The translations under genes and the position numbers were made by a program. Below the pieces are notes generated by a model. It was not told where the DNA came from. It saw only the letters and a program-made list of their open reading frames with translations, and ran no database searches. From an uncultured Lachnospiraceae bacterium (GTDB lineage Bacteria; Bacillota; Clostridia; Lachnospirales; Lachnospiraceae), in the NCBI GenBank assembly GCA_946630825.1, contig CAMOZG010000004.1, positions 1 to 34,713 of the forward strand: DNA of 34,713 bases. The letters are read 5' to 3'. This document shows positions 31,858 through 34,713 of the stretch, piece by piece. How positions within the stretch are numbered: the first letter of the stretch is position 1; each line of letters begins with the position of its first letter.

Positions 31858-32946
31858 TCATTTTTTCTCAATATAGTGTTCGGCAGTCAAAAGCTCTGCA
31901 CAGAGCACTGCACCCCCTGCGGCACCACGGATGGTATTGTGGGAAAGACCCACAAACTTCCAGTCATATATGCTGTCTTCTCTCAGTCTTCCTATGGATA
32001 CACCCATGCCACGCTCAAAGTTTACATCAAGCTGCACCTGGGGTCTGGCATCCTCTGTCAGATACTGGATGAAATGCTCCGGGGCAGAAGGCAGCTTAAG
32101 CTCCTGGGGACGACCCTTGTAGGATGTCATGGCGTCGATAAGCTCATCCTTTGAGGGCTTTTTCTTAAGCTTTACAAAGGCTGTGGCGGTGTGTCCGTTT
32201 AAGATGGGTACACGTATGCACTGGCTGGTGATTTTGATATCATCTGCCGGAACTATAACGCCGTTTTCAATATGACCCCATATGCGCAGGGGCTCCTTTT
32301 CACTCTTTTCCTCCTCGCCGCCGATATAGGGAATGATATTGCCCTCCATCTCAGGCCAGTCTGCAAAGGTCTTTCCTGCACCGGAAATAGCCTGATAGGT
32401 GGATACCACTGCTTCATAGGGCTCGTACCCCGCCTGTCTCCAAGCATTTAATACGGGAGTGTATGACTGGATGGAGCAGTTGGGCTTTACGGCAGTGAAG
32501 CCACGGCTGGTACCAAGCCTCTTTTTCTGATACTCTATGACTTCCATGTGCTCCGGGTTGATCTCGGGCACCACCATGGGTACATCCGGTGTCCAGCGGT
32601 GAGCTGAATTGTTGGATACCACGGGAGTCTCGGTTTTTGCATATTCCTCTTCTATGGCTTTGATCTCATCCTTGGTCATATCCACGGCGGAGAAAACAAA
32701 GTCCACCTCTGAGGCAACTGCCTCCACCTCATTTACATTTTTTACCGTAATATTCTTTACTGCCTCGGGGATGGGTGTGTCCATCTTCCATCTGCCTGAT
32801 ACGCAGTCCTCGTACTTTTTCCCGGCGCTTCTGGGTGAAGCTGCTATGGTGGTCACCTCAAACCAGGGATGATCCTCCAAAAGTGATATGAATCTCTGTC
32901 CTACCATTCCGGTACCGCCAAGGATACCTACTTTTAATTTTTCCAT
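31858..32946 (-). CDS. asd: Aspartate-semialdehyde dehydrogenase (long, fungal/archaeal type)
   Basis: Reduces aspartyl phosphate to aspartate semialdehyde with NADPH, feeding threonine, methionine, lysine and cell-wall diaminopimelate. The nucleotide motif KVGILGGTGMVGQRFISLL is at the N-terminus, the catalytic Cys is in AVKPNCSIQSYTPVL, and ISGAGKTFADWPEM and the GHTATAFVKL block follow the type found in archaea, fungi and many Clostridia. The ATG at 32946 (MEKLKVG), with GAGG about 7 nt upstream, gives 362 residues as expected; the frame extends to 33150, but that part is non-coding sequence after and inside ilvD. Confidence 0.95.
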   Translation of the reverse strand: MEKLKVGILGGTGMVGQRFISLLEDHPWFEVTTIAASPRSAGKKYEDCVSGRWKMDTPIPEAVKNITVKNVNEVEAVASEVDFVFSAVDMTKDEIKAIEEEYAKTETPVVSNNSAHRWTPDVPMVVPEINPEHMEVIEYQKKRLGTSRGFTAVKPNCSIQSYTPVLNAWRQAGYEPYEAVVSTYQAISGAGKTFADWPEMEGNIIPYIGGEEEKSEKEPLRIWGHIENGVIVPADDIKITSQCIRVPILNGHTATAFVKLKKKPSKDELIDAMTSYKGRPQELKLPSAPEHFIQYLTEDARPQVQLDVNFERGMGVSIGRLREDSIYDWKFVGLSHNTIRGAAGGAVLCAELLTAEHYIEKK

Positions 32947-33001
32947 TTTATTCCTCTCTAATATCTTTTGCCCCACTTCATTACCCGTAAAAACCCGGCA
33001 T

Positions 33002-33015
33002 CCGGTGTACACCGG
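33002..33015. repeat. Exact 14-bp palindrome between ilvD and asd
   Basis: CCGGTGTACACCGG is perfectly self-complementary and lies 8 nt after the ilvD stop codon and 56 nt before the asd start. It could be an operator or a weak hairpin. There is no T-run, so it is not an intrinsic terminator. Confidence 0.5.
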
Positions 33016-33022
33016 TATGTCT

Positions 33023-34687
33023 CTACTTAAGTTCGAGGATCGCTCCCCGGTTTCCGGATGTGACCATTTTTTCATAACGCGCCAGATACCCGGTAGTGAC
33101 CTTTGGCTCTCTGGGCTGCCAGGCTGCACGCCTCTTTTCAAGCTCCTCATCAGATACCTTAAGTTCCAGCTTCATATTGGGTATATCTATGGAAATGATA
33201 TCACCCTCTTCTACCAGCGCAATGGGTCCTCCCACTGCTGCCTCAGGAGATACATGTCCTATGGATGCACCACGGCTGGCGCCGGAAAATCTGCCGTCTG
33301 TAATAAGAGCCACTGTGGAGCCAAGTCCCATGCCTGCTATGGCGGAGGTAGGATTAAGCATCTCTCTCATTCCCGGTCCTCCCTTGGGACCCTCATAGCG
33401 GATGACCACCACGTCACCCTCAACTATCTTGCCGCCCTTGATGGCATCTATGGCATCCTCTTCACAGTCAAATACCCTGGCAGGACCTTCGTGTACCATC
33501 ATCTCCTCCACCACGGCTGAGCGCTTTACCACGCTGCCGTCGGGTGCCAGGTTGCCCTTTAATACTGCAAGTCCTCCGGTCTTACTGTAAGGATTGTCCA
33601 CAGGTCTTATAACCTCAGGATCCAGATTGACTGCATTTTTGATATTCTCACCTATGGTCTTTCCGGTGACGGTCATGCATTCGGTATTCAGAAGTCCTAT
33701 GTCAGCCAGCTCCTTCATGACAGCATACACGCCGCCTGCCTCATTCAGATCCTCCATGTAGGTGGGACCTGCAGGTGCCAGATGACAGAGGTTAGGTGTC
33801 TTTTCAGATATGGGATTGGCAAAGGCTATATCAAAATCAAAGCCGATCTCATGTGCTATGGCAGGAAGATGAAGCATGGAGTTGGTGGAGCATCCCAGTG
33901 CCATGTCCACTGTCAGGGCATTGAGGATGGCGTCCTTTGTCATGATGTCTCTGGGACGGATATCCTGCTTTAAAAGCTCCATGACTGCATAGCCCGCCCG
34001 CTTTGCCAGACGAAGTCTCTCGGAATATACCGCAGGGATGGTGCCGTTGCCTCTAAGTCCCATGCCCAGTGCCTCTGTCAGACAGTTCATGGAGTTTGCG
34101 GTGTACATGCCGGAGCAGGAACCGCAGGTAGGGCAAACCTTTTCTTCGTATTCGGTGACCTCTGCCTCAGTCATCTTTCCTGCGGCATGGGCACCCACCG
34201 CCTCAAACATGGAGGAAAGGGAGCGCTTTTTGCCATGGATGTGACCTGCCAGCATGGGGCCTCCTGATACAAATACAGTGGGCACATTGATACGGGCTGC
34301 TGCCATCAGAAGTCCGGGAACATTTTTGTCACAGTTGGGTACCATTACCAGGGCATCAAACTGGTGAGCCAATGCCATACATTCGGTAGAGTCTGCTATC
34401 AGATCCCTGGTCACAAGGGAATACTTCATGCCGATATGCCCCATGGCGATACCGTCACAAACAGCTATGGCAGGGAAAACCACCGGGGTCCCGCCTGCCT
34501 CGGCAACTCCCAGCTTAACCGCCTCAACTATCTTGTCAATGTTCATATGACCGGGAACTATCTCATTGTAGGAGCTTACTATGCCCACCATGGGCTTTTT
34601 GATCTCCTCTGCTGTGTATCCAAGGGCGTTGAGCAGGCTTCTTGCCGGTGCCTGCTGCATACCTGTTTTCATGTTGTCGCTTTTCAT
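33023..34687 (-). CDS. ilvD: Dihydroxyacid dehydratase
   Basis: An Fe-S enzyme converting dihydroxyacids to 2-ketoacids in valine and isoleucine synthesis. The 554 residues include cluster ligands in [16 protein letters not shown] and [19 protein letters not shown], metal-site CDGIAMGH and the C-terminal [27 protein letters not shown] just before the ATG at 34687 fixes the start. Upstream sequence leaves the window after 26 nt, so the promoter is not seen. It precedes asd on the same strand with a 76-nt gap. Confidence 0.97.
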   Translation of the reverse strand: MKSDNMKTGMQQAPARSLLNALGYTAEEIKKPMVGIVSSYNEIVPGHMNIDKIVEAVKLGVAEAGGTPVVFPAIAVCDGIAMGHIGMKYSLVTRDLIADSTECMALAHQFDALVMVPNCDKNVPGLLMAAARINVPTVFVSGGPMLAGHIHGKKRSLSSMFEAVGAHAAGKMTEAEVTEYEEKVCPTCGSCSGMYTANSMNCLTEALGMGLRGNGTIPAVYSERLRLAKRAGYAVMELLKQDIRPRDIMTKDAILNALTVDMALGCSTNSMLHLPAIAHEIGFDFDIAFANPISEKTPNLCHLAPAGPTYMEDLNEAGGVYAVMKELADIGLLNTECMTVTGKTIGENIKNAVNLDPEVIRPVDNPYSKTGGLAVLKGNLAPDGSVVKRSAVVEEMMVHEGPARVFDCEEDAIDAIKGGKIVEGDVVVIRYEGPKGGPGMREMLNPTSAIAGMGLGSTVALITDGRFSGASRGASIGHVSPEAAVGGPIALVEEGDIISIDIPNMKLELKVSDEELEKRRAAWQPREPKVTTGYLARYEKMVTSGNRGAILELK

Positions 34688-34713
34688 AATTTCCTCCTTA
34701 TTTTTATCTTATA

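Noticed and set aside
32947..33150. N-terminal extension of asd to 33150
   Set aside because: The extra 68 residues overlap the end of ilvD and match nothing in the family; the ATG at 32946 has a ribosome site and the standard start.
1..34713. CRISPR array, prophage, complete IS element, tRNA or rRNA genes
   Set aside because: No regularly spaced repeats, transposase or phage gene, nor any recognisable tRNA or rRNA sequence was seen on either strand.

Overview
The window reads as ordinary chromosome from an anaerobic Firmicute of class Clostridia, most likely family Lachnospiraceae. Support for this is the yqhY(asp23)-nusB-xseA-xseB-ispA-dxs-tlyA block, the long fungal/archaeal-type Asd, a QueT-type ECF substrate-binding protein, 7TMR-DISM diguanylate cyclases, AGGAGG-type ribosome sites, and two proteins (28340-29134 and 23201-23818) that I recognise only as uncharacterised families common in Lachnospiraceae. 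Thirty of 31 protein genes are on the minus strand; the exception is 28340-29134. I see no rRNA, tRNA, CRISPR, prophage or complete insertion sequence.

Layout, in transcription order (right to left). 34687-29129: ilvD, asd, a secreted PPC-like protein and thrC (branched-chain and aspartate-family amino acids). 28340-29134 (+): an AP2/HNH-derived protein that converges on thrC and appears leaderless. 28215-23923: an operon of a ComEA-like lipoprotein, response regulator, histidine kinase, GerMN lipoprotein and left-handed beta-helix protein, which looks like an envelope signalling unit. 23818-23201: a single gene behind a SigD-like promoter, closed by a strong terminator. 23037-17143: asp23, then nusB-xseA-xseB-ispA-dxs-tlyA (RNA antitermination, exonuclease VII, isoprenoids, RNA methylation). 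17074-12102: an EAL phosphodiesterase, a second acetolactate synthase large subunit and glmM. 12001-9547: queT behind a structured leader, then argS. 9497-5119: two tandem membrane diguanylate cyclases, a cobU homologue and folA. 5042-1: ilvB, ilvN (split by a palindromic element), a SleB-type wall hydrolase, tgt and the start of yajC.

Themes. Cyclic-di-GMP turnover is well represented (two cyclases, one phosphodiesterase). Branched-chain amino-acid synthesis has ilvD, ilvN and two distinct large subunits. Queuosine is represented by tgt, which carries the bacterial preQ1-type motif, and by the putative precursor importer queT.

The least ordinary material lies in small genes and intergenic DNA: the AP2/HNH-derived protein with its leaderless divergent promoter, a SigD promoter with an exact 18-bp palindrome at the predicted start site, a possible terminator/antiterminator switch in the nusB leader, a structured queT leader, and two palindromic MITE-like elements. 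Promoters and RNA structures were read by eye. No similarity searches or folding calculations were run.
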